This document shows positions 8,213 through 20,613 of a stretch of 64,000 nt of DNA, one piece after another. The number at the start of each line of letters is the position of its first letter. Position 1 is the stretch's first letter. Position numbers and translations under genes: made by a program. The stretch lies in contig OY365822.1 in assembly GCA_959347315.1 (NCBI GenBank), positions 10,888,530 through 10,952,529 of the forward strand, written 5' to 3'. The notes beneath the pieces are model-generated. The model saw only the letters and a program-made list of their open reading frames with translations, ran no database searches and was not told the DNA's origin. The stretch comes from Bimastos eiseni. Lineage: Eukaryota > Annelida > Clitellata > Crassiclitellata > Lumbricidae.

Positions 8213-8640
8213 TGTCGCAAGAGTGCCTTGCCTTGCTCCAGTTTCCGCCGGCGACATCTGCCGAATGATCTTCAATCGGACAAGCACACCTTTCTTTTGG
8301 TGCACGAGGAGAGCATATATTGGAAACTGATATTCGCACTGTGGTTGGAACTTCGCTTGAGGACGGTATTCGTTGGAACTTCACTTGAAGACGTTCTTCG
8401 TTGGAACTTCGCTTGAGGACGGTCTTCGTTGGAACATCGCTTGAGCACGGTCTTCATTGGAACTTCGCTTGAGGACGTTCTTTGTTTAACTTCGCTTCAA
8501 GACGCTCTCGTTGGAACTTCGCTTGAGGACGGTCTTCGTTGGATCTTCGCTTTGGAAGATAAACCTTTTAAAAAAGACCTTTACCACACAGGATAGGCCG
8601 GACTTTCAAATAAATTACACGAAACAGCAAATTTGTGTCA
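8213..8640 (+). repeat. 3' LTR, copy 1 (428 bp)
   Basis: Same ends as the 5' LTR (TGTCGC...TGTCA). The internal 28-bp array has only seven full units plus a partial (starts at 8345, 8373, 8401, 8429, 8457, 8485, 8511, 8539), six fewer than the 5' LTR. AATAAA is at 8609-8614. The following sequence, CTACAATTTGCGTC, resumes the satellite. Confidence 0.95.
8345..8553 (+). repeat. 28-bp minisatellite in the 3' LTR, 7 full units plus a partial
   Basis: Same unit family as at 2776-3153. The dimer alternation is seen only in the first two or three units, and the TTTAACTTCG variant occurs once (8485), as in the 5' LTR. The central expanded block of the 5' LTR is missing here. Confidence 0.93.
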
Positions 8641-10867
8641 CTACAATTTGCGTCTAATAAAAGGTAACTTACCATAATCACAAAATCCATTGTGTTGACT
8701 GGTAGAATTTGCATCTAATCAAAAATAACTCGCTCTCATCAGAACATTCCATTGTGTTGCCGTGTGTAAAATAATTTGCATCCAATAAAAGGTAACTTAC
8801 CATCATCACAACAATCCGATTGTGTTGACTGGTATAATATAACATTCATCCAATCAGAAGTACCTTACCCTAATCACATTGTACCATCGTGCTGACTTGT
8901 ATAATATAAATTGCATCTAATTAAAGGTAACTTACCATCATCACAACAATCCATTGCGTTCAGTGGTATAATATAATTTGTGTCTACTAAAAGGTAACTT
9001 ACCATTATCACAACAATCTATTGCATTGACTGGTATAATAAAATTTGAGTCTAATAAAAGGCAAACTACCATCATCACAAATATTCATTGTGTTGACCGG
9101 TATAATAAAATGTGCATCAAATCAAAGGTAACTTACCATCATCACAAATATCCATTGTGTTGGCTTTTATAATATAATTTGCATCAAATCATGCTCATTG
9201 AGATAATATAATTTGCATCTTATAAAAGGTAACTTACCATCATCACAACAATCCATTGCATTGACTGGTATAATATAATTTGTGTCTAACAAAAGGTAAC
9301 TCACCATCATCACAACAATCCATTGCAATGACTGGTATAAGAAAATTTGCGTCTAATCACAGGAAATATTACCATCATCACAACAGCCCATTGTGTTAAC
9401 TGCTATTATATAACTTGCATCTAATAAAAGGTAACTTACCATTATCACAACAATCCACTTTGTTGACTGGTATAATATAAGTTGCATCTAATTAAAGGGA
9501 ACTTACCATCATCACAACATACCATTGCATTGACTGGTATAATATAATTTGTGTCTAATAAAAGGTAACTTACCATCATCACAACAATCCACTTTGTTTA
9601 CTTGTATAATATAACTTGCATCTAATAAAAGGTAACTTACCATCATCACAACAATCCACTGCAATGACTGGTATAACATAATTTGCATCTAATAAAAGGT
9701 AACTTACCATCATCAGAAATATACTTTGTGTTGACTGGTATAATATAATTTGCATCAAATCAAAGGCAACTTACCATCATCACAAAAATCCTATGTGTTG
9801 ACTTGTATAATACAATTTGCATCAAATCAGAGGTAACATACCCTTTTCACATTAATCCATCATGCTCATTGGTATAATATAATTTGAATCTAAAAAAAAG
9901 GAGCTTACCATCATGCGAACAATCCATTGCATTGACTTGTATACTACAATTTCTGTCAAATAAAAGGTTACTTACCATCATCACAACATACCAATGCATT
10001 GACTGTTATAATATAATTTGCATCCAATCAGAAGTAACTTACCCTAATCACATTATTCCATGGTGCTGACTGGTATAATATAATTTGCATCTAATCAAAG
10101 GTAACAAACTCTCATCAAAACAATCCAATGTGTTGACTGGTATAATATAATTTGCATCGAATAAAAGGTAACTTACCATCATCAAAACAATCCAATTGTA
10201 TTAACTGGTATAATATAATTTGAATCTAATCAAAAATAACTTACTCTCATCAGAACAATCCATTGTGTTGACTGGTATAAAAAAATTTGCATCTCATAAA
10301 AGGTAACTTACCATCATCACAACAAACCACTGTGTTGTCTGGTAAAATATAATTTGCATCCGGTCAGAAGCAACTTACCCTTATCACATTAATCCATCGT
10401 GCTCACTGGTAAAATTTAATTTGCTTCTAATAAAAGGTAACTTACCAATATCACAACATTCCATTGCGTTGACTACTATAATACAATTTGCATCTAATAA
10501 AAGGTAACTTACCATCATCACAACAAAACATTGCATTGACTGGGATAATATAATTTGCATCTAATCATAGGTAACTTACTCTCATCAGAACTATCCATTG
10601 TGGTGACTGGAATAAAATAAATTGCATCTAATCAAAGGTAATTAAACCTCATCACAAAATCCATTGTGTTGACTGGTATAATAAAATTTGCATCAAATTA
10701 AAGGTAACTTACCCTTATCACATTAATCGATCATGCTGATTGAGATAATATAATCTGTATCTAAAAAAAAATTACTTACCAACATTAATTCATAGGGCTG
10801 ACTTGTATAATAAAATTTGCATCTAATCAAAAATAACTGACTCTCATCAGAACAATCCATTGTGTTG

Positions 10868-12868
10868 TCTGGTATAAGTTAATTTGCATCCAATAGGAGG
10901 TAACTTACCCTAATCACATCTTGCTGACTGGCAAAATATAATTTGCATCTAATAAAAGGTAACTTACCATCATCACAACAATCCACTGTGTTGTCTGGTA
11001 AAATATAATTTGCATCCGGTCAGAAGCAACTTACCCTTATCACATTAATCCATCGTGCTCACTGGTAAAATTTAATTTGCTTCTAATAAAAGGTAACTTA
11101 CCATTATCACAACAATCCATTGCGTTGACTGGTATAATATAATTTGTGTCTAATAAAAGGTAACTTACCAACATCACAACAATCGATAGTGTTGACTGGT
11201 ATAATATAATTTGCGTCTAATAAAAGGTAACTTACCCTTATCACATTAATCCATCGTGCTGACTGGTATAATATAATTTGCATCTAATAAAAGGTAACTT
11301 ACCATCATCACAACAATCCATTGCGTTGACTGGTATAATATAATTTGTGTCTAATAAAAGGTAACTTACCAACATCACAACAATCGATAGTGTTGACTGG
11401 TATAATATAATTTGCATCATATCAAAGGTAACCTACCCCTATCACTTTAATCCATCGTGCTGACTGGTATAATATAATTAGCATCTTAACAAAGGTAAGT
11501 TACCATCATCACAACAATCCATTGCGTTCACTGGTATAATATAATTTGCACCTAAGAAAGGGTAACTTACCATCATCACACCAATCCAGTTGTGTTGACT
11601 GGTATAATATAATTTCCATCTAATAAAAGGTAACTTACCATCATCACAACAATCCATTGCGTTGACTGGAATAATATAATTTGTGTCTAATAAAAGGTAC
11701 CTAACCATCATCACAACAATCCGTTGCATTGACTCGTATAATATAATTTGCACCTAATCAAAGGTAACTTACCATGATAACAAAGTCCACTGTGTTAACT
11801 GGTATTATCTAATTTGCATCTAAAAAAAGGTAACTTACCATTATCACAACAATCCACTTTGTTGACTGGTATAATAAAATTCGCATCCAATCAGAAGTAA
11901 CTTACCCTAATCACTAAATACCATCGTGCTGACAAGTATAATATAATATGCATCTAATTAAAGGTAACTTACCATTATCACAACAATCCATTGCACTGAC
12001 TGGTAGAATATAATTTGCATCAAATCAAAGGTAACTTACCCTTATCACATTAATCCATCGTGCTGACTGGTATAATATAATTTGCATCTAATAAAAGGTA
12101 ACTTACCATCATCACAACAATCCATTGCGTTGACTAGCATAATATAATTTGCGTCAAATAAACCGTAACTTACAATCATCACAACAATCCCTAGTGTTGA
12201 CTAGTATAATATAATTTGCATCTAATAAAAGGTAACTTAACATCATCACAACAATCCATTGCGTTGACTGGTATCATATAAATTGCATCTAATAAAAGCT
12301 AACTTACCATCATCATAAATATTTGTTGTGTTGACTGGTATAAAAAAATTTGCATCAAATCAAAGGCAACTTACCATCATCACAACAATCCATTGCGTTC
12401 ACTGGCATAATATAATTTGCACCTAATAAAAGGTAACTTACCATCATCACAACAATCCATTGTGCTGACTGGTATAATATATTTTGCATCGTATAAAAGA
12501 AAACTTACCATCATCACAAAATCCATTGTGTTTACCGGTATAATATAATTTGAATCTAATCAAAAGTGACTCACTCTCATCAGAACAGTCCATTGTGTTG
12601 CCTGGTATAATACAATTTGCGTCTAATAAAAGGTAACTTACCATAATCACAAAATCCATTGTGTTGACTGGTAGAATTTGCATCTAATCAAAAATAACTA
12701 ACTCTCGCTAGAACCATCCATTTTGTTGCCTGGTGTAAAATAATTTGCATCTAATAAAAGCTAACTTACCATCATGATAAATATTTATTGTGTTGACTGG
12801 TATAAAATAATTTGCATCAAATCAAAGGCAACTTACCATCATCACAACAATCCATTGCGTTCACTGGC
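10868..12868 (+). repeat. Satellite duplication, unit 1 (offset 4,252 bp)
   Basis: A 2.0-kb stretch repeated at 15120-17120. It begins TCTGGTATAAGTT and ends at TTCACTGGC, after which the two copies part (TTAATATAA versus ATAATATAA). A few substitutions distinguish them, for example CCATTGTGCTGA (about 12453) versus CCATTGGGCGGA (about 16705). Confidence 0.88.
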
Positions 12869-12961
12869 TTAATATAATTTGCATCTAATAACAGGTAACT
12901 TACCATCGTCACAACAATCCATTGTATTGACTGGTAAAATATAATTTGCCTCCGGTCAGAA

Positions 12962-15119
12962 GCAACCTACCCTTATCACATTAATCCATCGTGTTGACTG
13001 GTATAATAGAATTTGCATCTCATAAAAGGTAACTTACTCTAATCAGAACAATCAATTGTGTTGACTGGTATAAAATAATTTGCATCTAAGCAAAGGTAAC
13101 TTACCCTCATTACAAAATCCATTGTGTTGACTGGTATAATATAATTTGCATCCCATCAGAAGTAACTTACCCCAATCACATTATTCCAGCGCGCTCAGCG
13201 GTATAATATAATTTGCATCAAATAAAAGGCAACTTACCATCATCACAAAAATCCATTGCGTTCACTGGTATCATATATAATTTGCACCTAATAAAAGGTA
13301 ACTTACCATCATCACAACAATCCATTGTGTGACTGGAATAATATAATTTGCATCCAATCAGTAGTAACTTACCCTCATCACATTATTCCATCGTGCTGAC
13401 TGGTATAATAAAATTTGCATCTATTCAAAGGTAACTAACTCTCATCAGAAAAATCCAATGTGTTGACTGGTATAATTCAACTTGCATCGAATAAAAGGTA
13501 ACTTACCATCATCACAACAATCCAATTGTGTTGACTGTTATAATATAATTTGCATCCAATCAGAAGTAACTTACCCTAATCACATTATTCCATGGTGCTG
13601 ACTGGTATAATATAATTTGCATCTAATCAAAGGTAACAAACTCTCATCAAAACAATCCAATGTGTTGACTGGTAATATAATTTGCATCGAATAAAAGGTA
13701 ACTTACCATCATCAAAACAATCCACTGTGTTGTCTGGTAAAATATAATTTGCATCCGGTCAGAAGCAACTTACCCTTATCACATTAATCCATCGTGCTCA
13801 CTGGTAAAATTTAATTTGCTTCTAATAAAAGGTAACTTACCAATATCACAACAATCCATTGCGTTGACTACTATAATACAATTTGCATCTAATAAAAGGT
13901 AACTTACCATCATCACAACAAAACATTGCATTGACTGGGATAATATAATTTGCATCTAATCATAGGTAACTTACTCTCATCAGAACTATCCATTGTGGTG
14001 ACTGGAATAAAATAAATTGCATCTAATCAAAGGTAATTAAACCTCATCACAAAATCCATTGTGTTGACTGGTATAATAAAATTTGCATCAAATTAAAGGT
14101 AACTTACCCTTATCACATTAATCGATCATGCTGATTGAGATAATATAATCTGTATCTAAAAAAAAATTACTTACCAACATTAATTCATAGGGCTGACTTG
14201 TATAATAAAATTTGCATCTAATCAAAAATAACTGACTCTCATCAGAACAAACCATTGTGTTGTCTGGTATAAGTTAATTTGCATCCAATAGGAGGTAACT
14301 TACCCTAATCACATCGTGCTGACTGGCAAAATATAATTTGCATCTAATAAAAGGTAACTTACCATCATCACAACAATCCACTGTGTTGTCTGGTAAAATA
14401 TAATTTGCATCCGGTCAGAAGCAACTTACCCTTATCACATTAATCCATCGTGCTCACTGGTAAAATTTAATTTGCTTCTAATAAAAGGTAACTTACCATT
14501 ATCACAACAATCCATTGCGTTGACTGGTATCATATAATTTGCATCTAATAAAAGCTAACTTACCATCATGATAAATATTTATTGTGTTGACTGGTATAAA
14601 ATAATTTGCATCAAATCAAAGGCAACTTACCATCATCACAACAATCCATTGCGTTCACTGGCTTAATATAATTTGCATCTATTAACAGGTAACTTACCAT
14701 CGTCACAACAATCCATTGTATTGACTGGTAAAATATAATTTGCATCCGGTCAGAAGCAACCTACCCTTATCACATTAATCCATCGTGTTGACTGGTATAA
14801 TAGAATTTGCATCTCATAAAAGGTAACTTACTCTCATCAGAACAATCCATTGCGTTGACTGGTATAAAATAATTTGCATCTAAGCAAAGGTAACTTACCC
14901 TCATTACAAAATCCATTGTGTTGACTGGTATAATATAATTTGCATCAAATCAAAGGTAACTTACCCTTATCACATTAATCGATTATGCTGATTGAGATAA
15001 TATAATCTGTATCTAAAAAAAAATTACTTATCCACATTAATCCATAGTGCATACTTGTATAATAAAATTTGCCTCTAATCAAAAATAACTGACTTTCATC
15101 AGAACAATCCATTGTGTTG
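12962..15119 (+). repeat. Copy of window positions 1-2158 (offset 12,961 bp)
   Basis: Near-identical to the first 2,158 bases of the window, including rare variants such as TAATCAGAACAATCAATTG and a CCGGTCAGAAGC monomer. The original may extend left of the window. It ends at TTGTGTTG (15112-15119), where the sequence switches to the 4,252-offset block. Confidence 0.88.
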
Positions 15120-17120
15120 TCTGGTATAAGTTAATTTGCATCCAATAGGAGGTAACTTACCCTAATCACATCTTGCTGACTGGCAAAATATAATTTGCAT
15201 CTAATAAAAGGTAACTTACCATCATCACAACAATCCACTGTGTTGTCTGGTAAAATATAATTTGCATCCGGTCAGAAGCAACTTACCCTTATCACATTAA
15301 TCCATCGTGCTCACTGGTAAAATTTAATTTGCTTCTAATAAAAGGTAACTTACCATTATCACAACAATCCATTGCGTTGACTGGTATAATATAATTTGTG
15401 TCTAATAAAAGGTAACTTACCAACATCACAACAATCGATAGTGTTGACTGGTATAATATAATTTGCGTCTAATAAAAGGTAACTTACCCTTATCACATTA
15501 ATCCATCGTGCTGACTGGTATAATATAATTTGCATCTAATAAAAGGTAACTTACCATCATCACAACAATCCATTGCGTTGACTGGTATAATATAATTTGT
15601 GTCTAATAAAAGGTAACTTACCAACATCACAACAATCGATAGTGTTGACTGGTATAATATAATTTGCATCATATCAAAGGTAACCTACCCCTATCACTTT
15701 AATCCATCGTGCTGACTGGTATAATATAATTAGCATCTTAACAAAGGTAAGTTACCATCATCACAACAATCCATTGCGTTCACTGGTATAATATAATTTG
15801 CACCTAAGAAAGGGTAACTTACCATCATCACACCAATCCAGTTGTGTTGACTGGTATAATATAATTTCCATCTAATAAAAGGTAACTTACCATCATCACA
15901 ACAATCCATTGCGTTGACTGGAATAATATAATTTGTGTCTAATAAAAGGTACCTAACCATCATCACAACAATCCGTTGCATTGACTCGTATAATATAATT
16001 TGCACCTAATCAAAGGTAACTTACCATGATAACAAAGTCCACTGTGTTAACTGGTATTATCTAATTTGCATCTAAAAAAAGGTAACTTACCATTATCACA
16101 ACAATCCACTTTGTTGACTGGTATAATAAAATTCGCATCCAATCAGAAGTAACTTACCCTAATCACTAAATACCATCGTGCTGACAAGTATAATATAATA
16201 TGCATCTAATTAAAGGTAACTTACCATTATCACAACAATCCATTGCACTGACTGGTAGAATATAATTTGCATCAAATCAAAGGTAACTTACCCTTATCAC
16301 ATTAATCCATCGTGCTGACTGGTATAATATAATTTGCATCTAATAAAAGGTAACTTACCATCATCACAACAATCCATTGCGTTGACTAGCATAATATAAT
16401 TTGCGTCAAATAAACCGTAACTTACAATCATCACAACAATCCCTAGTGTTGACTAGTATAATATAATTTGCATCTAATAAAAGGTAACTTAACATCATCA
16501 CAACAATCCATTGCGTTGACTGGTATCATATAAATTGCATCTAATAAAAGCTAACTTACCATCATCATAAATATTTGTTGTGTTGACTGGTATAAAAAAA
16601 TTTGCATCAAATCAAAGGCAACTTACCATCATCACAACAATCCATTGCGTTCACTGGCATAATATAATTTGCACCTAATAAAAGGTAACTTACCATCATC
16701 ACAACAATCCATTGGGCGGACTGGTATAATATATTTTGCATCGTATAAAAGAAAACTTACCATCATCACAAAATCCATTGTGTTTACCGGAATAATATAA
16801 TTTGCATCTAATCAAAAGTGACTCACTCTCATCAGAACAGTCCATTGTGTTGCCTGGTATAATACAATTTGCGTCTAATAAAAGGTAACTTACCATAATC
16901 ACAAAATCCATTGTGTTGACTGGTAGAATTTGCATCTAATCAAAAATAACTAACTCTCGCTAGAACCATCCATTGTGTTGCCTGGTGTAAAATAATTTGC
17001 ATCTAATAAAAGCTAACTTACCATCATGATAAATATTTATTGTGTTGACTGGTATAAAATAATTTGCATCAAATCAAAGGCAACTTACCATCATCACAAC
17101 AATCCATTGCGTTCACTGGC
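15120..17120 (+). repeat. Satellite duplication, unit 2 (offset 4,252 bp)
   Basis: Copy of 10868-12868. Its left junction at 15119/15120 joins it directly to the copy of 1-2158, so one recombination point can be placed to the base. Confidence 0.88.
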
Positions 17121-19027
17121 ATAATATAATTTGCACCTAATAAAAGGTAACTTACCATCATCACAACAATCCATTGTGCTGACTGGTATAATATATTTTG
17201 CATCGTATAAAAGGAAACTTACCATCATCACAAAATCCATTGTGTTTACCGGTATAATATAATTTGCATCTAATCAAAAGTGACTCACTCTCATCAGAAC
17301 AGTCCATTGTGTTGCCTGGTATAATACAATTTGCATCGAATAAAAGGTAACTTACCATAATCACAAAATCCATTGTGTTGACTGGTAGAATTTGCATCTA
17401 ATCAAAAATAACTAACTCTCACTAGAACCATCCATTGTGTTGCCTGGTGTAAAATAATTTGCATCTAATAAAAGGAAACTTACCATCATCACAACAATCC
17501 ATTGTGTTGACTGGTATAATATAATTTGCACCCAATCAGAAGTAACGTACCCAAATCACACTATTCCATTGCGTTGACTAGTATAAAATAATTTGCATAT
17601 AATAAAAGGTAACTTACCATCATCCCAAATATCCAATGTGTTGACTTGTATAATATAATTTGCATCAAATCAAAGGCAACTTACTCTTATCACATTAATC
17701 CATCGTGCTGACTGGTATAATATAATTTGCATCTAATAAAAGGTAACTTACAATCCTCACAACAATCCCTAATGTTGACTAGTATAATAAAATTTGCATC
17801 TAATAAAAGGTAACTTAACATCATCACAACAATCCATTGCGTTGACTGGTATCATATAATTTGCATCTAATAAAAGCTAACTTACCATCATGATAAATAT
17901 TTATTGTGTTGACTGGTATAAAATAATTTGCATCAAATCAAAGGCAACTTACCATCATCACAACAATCCATTGCGTTCACTGGCTTAATATAATTTGCAT
18001 CTATTAACAGGTAACTTACCATCGTCACAACAATCCATTGTATTGACTGGTAAAATATAATTTGCATCCGGTCAGAAGCAACCTACCCTTATCACATTAA
18101 TCCATCGTGTTGACTGGTATAATAGAATTTGCATCTCATAAAAGGTAACTTACTCTCATCAGAACAATCCATTGCGTTGACTGGTATAAAATAATTTGCA
18201 TCTAAGCAAAGGTAACTTACCCTCATTACAAAATCCATTGTGTTGACTGGTATAATATAATTTGCATCAAATCAAAGGTAACTTACCCTTATCACATTAA
18301 TCGATTATGCTGATTGAGATAATATAATCTGTATCTAAAAAAAAATTACTTATCCACATTAATCCATAGTGCATACTTGTATAATAAAATTTGCCTCTAA
18401 TCAAAAATAACTGACTTTCATCAGAACAATCCATTGTGTTGACTGGTATAAGATAATTTGCATCTAATCAAAGGTAACTTACCATCATCACAAAAATCCA
18501 TAGTGTTTACAGGTAAAATATAATTTGCATCCCATCAGAAGTAACTTACCCCAATCACATTATTCCAGCGTGCTCAACGGTATAATATAATTTGCATCTA
18601 ATAAAAGGTAACTTACCATCATCACAACAAAACATTGCATTGACTAGTATAATATAATTTGCATCAAACAAAAGGCAACTTACTCTCATCAGAACAATCC
18701 AATGTGTTGACTGGTATAATATAATTTGCGTCTAATAAAAGGTAACTTACCATCATCACAACAATCCAATTGTGTTGACTCGTATAATATAATTTGCATC
18801 CAATCAGAAGATACTTACCCTAATCACATTATTCCATCGTGCTGACTGGTATAATATAATTTGCATCTAATAAAAGGTAACTTACCAAAATCACAACAAT
18901 CCATTGCGTTCACTGGTATAATACTGTCGCAAGAGTGCCTTGCCTTGCTCCAGTTTCCGCCGGCGCCATTTGCCGAATGTTCTTTAATCGGACAAGCACA
19001 CCTTTCTTTTGGTGCACGAGGAGAGCA

Positions 19028-19034
19028 TATATAT
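19028..19034 (+). promoter_or_regulatory. Probable TATA box of the 5' LTR, copy 2
   Basis: TATATAT at the same LTR position as in copy 1. Confidence 0.5.
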
Positions 19035-19058
19035 TGGAAACTGATATATGCACTGTGG

Positions 19059-19436
19059 TTGGAACTTCGCTTGAAGACGTTCTTCGTTGGAACTTCGCTT
19101 GAGGACGGTATTCGTTGGAACTTCGCTTGAAGACGTTCTTCGTTGGAACTTCGCTTGAGGACGGAATTCGTTGGAACTTCGCTTGAAGACGTTCTTCGTT
19201 GGAACTTCGCTTGAGGACGGTATTCGTTGGAACTTCGCTTGAAGATGTTCTTCGTTGGAACTTCGCTTGAGGACGGTATTCGTTGGAACTTCGCTTGAAG
19301 ATGTTCTTCGTTGGAACTTCGCTTGAGGACGGTATTCGTTGGAACTTCGCTTAAAGACGTTCTTGGTTTAACTTCGCTTCAAGACGTTCTTCGTTGGAAC
19401 TTCGCTTGAGGACGGTCTTCGTTGGAACTTCGCTTT
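19059..19436 (+). repeat. 28-bp (56-bp dimer) minisatellite in the 5' LTR, copy 2
   Basis: Same units, order and number as 2776-3153. The long array therefore existed before the 10-kb duplication. Confidence 0.94.
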
Positions 19437-19491
19437 GGAAGATAAACCTTCTAAAAAAGAGCCTTACCACACAGGATAGGCCGGACTTTCA

Positions 19492-19497
19492 AATAAA
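19492..19497 (+). promoter_or_regulatory. LTR polyadenylation signal, copy 2
   Basis: AATAAA, 26 bp before the LTR end, as in copy 1. Confidence 0.6.
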
Positions 19498-19524
19498 TTA
19501 CTCGAAACAGCAAATTTGTGTCAT

Positions 19525-19542
19525 TGGCGCCCAACGTGGGGC
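19525..19542 (+). other. Primer binding site for tRNA-Lys(CTT), copy 2
   Basis: TGGCGCCCAACGTGGGGC, unchanged from copy 1. Confidence 0.88.
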
Positions 19543-19592
19543 CTATCAAAAAGGCTTTCAAGAAAGACGCTATATAGAGTTCTATTCCGGCA

Positions 19593-20306
19593 ATGCTTTC
19601 CGCCGGCGGACCTACAGCTCTATACTACGAAGAAGATGAGGAAGCAGGGAGTTGCATGCGTCAGCCTGCGACTAGTCCTGATGCGCACAGCAGCCTTCGT
19701 GAGCCAAATGTGCATCCAACACCGCGGGAGTTTATCCCCGAAACACCAAGACGAATGCAAATCAGGCGTAAGGAGATGGAAGTCCGGCGATACACAGGAA
19801 AGGACTCTGTGGAAGACTACCTGCTTCAATTCGAATTAGCAGCCCGTCATAATTACTGGACCGATCAGGAAAAGGTCTCCTTCTTGCTATGTGCACTTGA
19901 TGGACCAGCAAGGGGAGTTCTGGCCGGAATAGATGACATTGCAACTGTTTCATATAGGGACGTACGCAGGATTTTGCTAGCTCGTTTCGGACCCGCGGAG
20001 TTCCCAGCGGCCCATGAGCAGGCACTCCATCAGCTCCGACTTTCCTCAGGACAGAACATTCGGGAGCTTTCCCAGGAGGTGCAGCGACTTACCCGACGGG
20101 CATACAGCGACCTTGCCGGCAGAGCGAGAGATCAGCTCATGGTCGGATTCCTCCTTCGCGCTATTCCGGACAGAGAGGTTGTATTTTATGTTCGTGACAA
20201 AGAACCACGAACTCTAGATGAAGCCTGCCATCTTTACGAAAGATATCAGTTGCTTTCAGACAAAGGCAATCATCGACATCCGACTGTGGCGCGTTGTTTC
20301 AGATGA
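19593..20306 (+). CDS. gag: Gag capsid-like part, copy 2 (truncated by frameshift)
   Basis: The 237-residue product is identical to that of 3310-4023 and ends at the same out-of-frame stop. The intra-Gag frame break therefore predates the duplication. The capsid-like helical region is at residues about 60-215. Confidence 0.82.
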   Translation: MLSAGGPTALYYEEDEEAGSCMRQPATSPDAHSSLREPNVHPTPREFIPETPRRMQIRRKEMEVRRYTGKDSVEDYLLQFELAARHNYWTDQEKVSFLLCALDGPARGVLAGIDDIATVSYRDVRRILLARFGPAEFPAAHEQALHQLRLSSGQNIRELSQEVQRLTRRAYSDLAGRARDQLMVGFLLRAIPDREVVFYVRDKEPRTLDEACHLYERYQLLSDKGNHRHPTVARCFR

Positions 20307-20613
20307 GGAGCAACCGCCGTCACACACAATGCGATCCTTTATGGATCAGACGACTCATTGCTTAAGTCAGATAAGTAACACCTTGGAGCGCCTCTCCATC
20401 GCTTCTCCGTCGCAGGGAGTTTCATATGCCATGCCTACAACTGTGAATCAGAGGACCGTTCCAAGAAAGCCATGTCCGCGATGTGGTCAGGCTGGTCACT
20501 GGAGTCGCGACTGCCTGCTTCGTCAGGGAAGCAGTGGATCCGCCAACAGGGTTCGATGCTTTGAGTGCGACCAGCCGGGACATCATTGGCAGAACTGTTC
20601 CAGTCGTCGGTAG
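20218..20613 (+). CDS. gag: Gag nucleocapsid part with two CCHC knuckles, copy 2
   Basis: Identical to 3935-4330. Knuckles are C86/C89/H94/C99 and C114/C117/H122/C127. It overlaps the pol frame at 20565-20613. Confidence 0.82.
   Translation: MKPAIFTKDISCFQTKAIIDIRLWRVVSDEEQPPSHTMRSFMDQTTHCLSQISNTLERLSIASPSQGVSYAMPTTVNQRTVPRKPCPRCGQAGHWSRDCLLRQGSSGSANRVRCFECDQPGHHWQNCSSRR

Larger units (their letters stand above)
2642..8640 (+). mobile_element. Ty3/Gypsy-type LTR retrotransposon, copy 1 (defective)
   Basis: A 5,999-bp element bounded by direct LTRs that start TGTCGCAAGAG and end TTTGTGTCA. The order is 5' LTR, tRNA-Lys PBS, gag, protease, RT, RNase H, integrase, purine tract, 3' LTR. Integrase lies after RNase H, which is the Ty3/Gypsy (Metaviridae) order and not the Ty1/Copia order. 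There is no env between the integrase stop (8143) and the purine tract (8199). The satellite is interrupted: the last four bases before the element are ATAC and the first four after it are CTAC, an imperfect 4-bp target duplication. Several 1-nt frame breaks make it non-autonomous. Clade within Metaviridae is not assigned. Confidence 0.96.
1541..11514 (+). repeat. Segmental duplication, unit 1 (offset 16,283 bp), contains element copy 1
   Basis: About 9.97 kb recurring at 17824-27797. The right edge is sharp: after 11514 the sequence reads CAATCCATTGCG, and after 27797 it reads AATCCATTGTGT. The left edge is where CATTATCACAAC and CATCATCACAAC variants part, near 1541. It includes about 1.1 kb of left-flank satellite and about 2.9 kb of right-flank satellite, so the element was copied together with its insertion site. 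Confidence 0.93.
8641..18924. repeat. 67-bp satellite array between the two elements
   Basis: About 10.3 kb of uninterrupted satellite with no gene. It is a mosaic. 8641-11514 is the right flank of element copy 1 and recurs after copy 2. 10328 to about 11135 matches 762 to about 1569. 10868-12868 matches 15120-17120. 12962-15119 matches 1-2158. 17824-18924 matches the left flank of copy 1. Junctions fall inside monomers, mostly in the TTGTGTTGACTGG or CATCATCACAA part, as expected from exchange between homologous monomers. Confidence 0.95.
18925..19523 (+). repeat. 5' LTR, copy 2 (599 bp)
   Basis: Matches the copy 1 5' LTR over its full length, including the 14-start minisatellite, and is unlike its own 3' LTR. 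Confidence 0.95.

Noticed and set aside
7595..8384. Antisense open frames over the integrase end and the 3' LTR (also in copy 2)
   Set aside because: Shadow frames of the pol gene and LTR, with no recognisable domain.
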